From Anthoceros angustus (taxonomy: Eukaryota; Streptophyta; Anthocerotopsida; Anthocerotales; Anthocerotaceae): a DNA stretch of 64,000 bases. The position numbers and the translations under genes are program-made. Under the pieces are notes generated by a model, which searched no databases, was not told the DNA's origin, and saw nothing but the letters and a program-made list of their open reading frames with translations. Where the stretch lies: the NCBI GenBank assembly GCA_010909165.1, contig VJWM01000234.1, forward strand, positions 186,001 through 250,000, written 5' to 3'. This document shows positions 62,926 to 64,000 of this stretch, piece by piece (positions within the stretch are counted from its first letter, which is position 1; the number at the start of each line of letters is the position of its first letter).

Positions 62926-63733
62926 ATGTGGAAGGCCTCCTATAAGAGGAGGAGGATTTCACAAAGTAAAGTATCATGTCTTGCCACATCGAGTCCTTTG
63001 CCATTACAGAGGAATTTACCGTGGAGCCAACAGTCTGCAGAGAGAGGAAGTCGGTGGTCTGAGTGTTGGTGGAGGACTTGCTCGCAAGTGCCTAAACGAG
63101 TTGCTCCCTTGTGAATGGTTGTGAAATTGCTTTGCTTTGGGTGTGTGGCAAATGCAGAACTCGGCTAGACTGGAAAGACTCGAGGGCTCACGTGTGTCAA
63201 ACTCATAGCAACCGCCCAAGGAAGAACTTGCTGGTGGAGGCCGACCTGTGCCAGCCAAGGGCAGCCAGAAGCCCGAACCCGAGGTTAGACTAGGAGGAAG
63301 AGGATGAGGAGATGAGAAGATGAGTAGAGGATTAGAGGTGTAGGTGTTAGTGGAAGGCCACAGAGCCTAAGGGACGAATCCCAACTGCAAGTAAAAGAGC
63401 GCCCCGAGTGGAGAAGAGTCTTAGAAGTAGGGACGAAATCGCGGTGACTGGGGTCCCCGGCCCGTGGTAGGCTCGCACGAGGCGTGACCCGAATTGTTTG
63501 TGTCGCTGTAGGTCGAGGTTGGCGATTTTTCAAGCAAGGCAAGTGGTGCAGGCCAAGAGGGAGAGTAGAGGCGCCTTGCTTGGAGAAGGCCGAGAATTGT
63601 GTGCAGTAGCGACGGTGCATCACAAGGCCTCGAACTTTCACACAAGTCTCATGGGACGAAACCCAACGACGGCGATGGGGATAAGTGTGGCCGCTTATAG
63701 TGGGAGGACTCGGGAGTGCCATTCCCTACCACA
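62926..63733 (+). repeat. LTR of family G (copy 3), left-truncated
   Basis: It matches copies 1 and 2 from ATGTGGAAGGCCTCC onward; the upstream U3 part (about 160-180 bases) is missing. The TATA box is at 62,941-62,946. Shared later segments include AACTCATAGCAACCGCCCAA and CACAAGTCTCATGGGAC. It ends near CCCTACCACA. Confidence 0.75.
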
Positions 63734-63737
63734 TTTT

Positions 63738-64000
63738 TGGCGCTGTCGGGACTTGTTGTTGAAAGGTTGAAGTTTTGTGGTTTCCATCGCTAGGTCAGAT
63801 GCTTGAGAAGGGACCGAGGGTCACCATAGGGTTGTGAGAAGAAGGAATTTCACCTAAGTTGTCATAGGGGTGAATGGTTGAGACACTAAAGTGATTTGCT
63901 TCCTTTAACATGGTGGGTTGGAGGACATGAGGATGGTTGCGGTAGGGGTCGATCTCGAGGGACGAAGGTCACCACCGCCACCGCAAGAGATTTACGAGCC
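63738..64000 (+). other. tRNA-Asp primer site and leader after LTR copy 3
   Basis: TGGCGCTGTCGGGACTTG at 63,738-63,755 aligns with the tRNA-Asp complement if one substitution and a small deletion are allowed. The following leader resembles 60,725-60,960 to the end of the window. So a further family G internal region (G5) begins here and continues beyond the window. Confidence 0.6.

Noticed and set aside
1-64000. CRISPR arrays, bacterial operons, ribosome binding sites, rRNA or tRNA genes
   Set aside because: The content is eukaryotic retrotransposon DNA. The tandem arrays present are minisatellites with no spacer structure, and I saw no cloverleaf-like sequence; the tRNA matches are primer sites only.

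Overview
This window reads as heterochromatin-like DNA from a land-plant nuclear genome, and almost everything recognisable in it is LTR retrotransposon. The evidence is plant-type Ty1/copia elements with initiator-tRNA-Met primer sites, plant-type Ty3/gypsy pol fragments, a tRNA-Asp primer site of the kind used by plant gypsy elements, and PPR-like motif remnants. I cannot place the species; a plant with a large, repeat-rich genome (lycophyte, moss or gymnosperm would all fit) is an inference. No host gene, tRNA or rRNA is supported with confidence.

Layout. 1-10.8 kb: a gypsy integrase tail (490-1551); a gag-like element with coiled coil and LTR-like end (2526-5460); a gypsy pol block (5800-8556) whose long intact open frame carries RNase H and integrase and whose integrase tail ends in a complete PHD finger; and a second gypsy RT/RNase H remnant (9217-9790). 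10.8-24.8 kb: further copies of the gag-like family (12.5-13.6 kb and 17.4-21.7 kb, the latter ending in a ~1 kb LTR), an AT-rich LTR-like block followed by minisatellites (13.64-14.64 kb), a gypsy gag/protease remnant (15.25-17.2 kb), and a minus-strand open frame (to 24.84 kb).

24,836-45,014 is one copia element (called A here, + strand) with two other copia elements nested in it. B (26,365-33,046, minus strand) sits a few codons after A's gag start codon and has a perfect 5-bp target duplication. C (38,213-44,769, minus strand) sits inside A's 3' LTR with a near-perfect duplication. A and B, and possibly C, carry an extra open frame between primer site and gag, conserved in sequence between A and B.

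45-51.6 kb: unassigned sequence, a second copy of the AT-rich block plus minisatellites (47.77-48.72 kb), a GGGCGA-type simple repeat, and a GC-rich stretch. 51,648-56,456: a fourth copia element (D, + strand) with a large pyrimidine-tract expansion in its 5' LTR and an extremely CG-rich leader. 57.3-64 kb: another gag-like copy running into an LTR with tRNA-Asp primer site and leader, PPR-like remnants, and then a third LTR plus primer site plus leader.

How it works together: nothing here forms a pathway. The elements are copy-and-paste retrotransposons in successive layers. Most coding regions are broken by small indels, yet the LTR pairs of A and B are about 99% identical. That suggests defective copies moved by helper proteins, or an error-prone consensus. 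The most unusual items are the pre-gag open frame of A/B(/C), the PHD-tailed gypsy integrase, the gag-only LTR family with tRNA-Asp primer sites, and the age conflict between element C and its host A. Names A-D and G1-G5 are labels for this report only.
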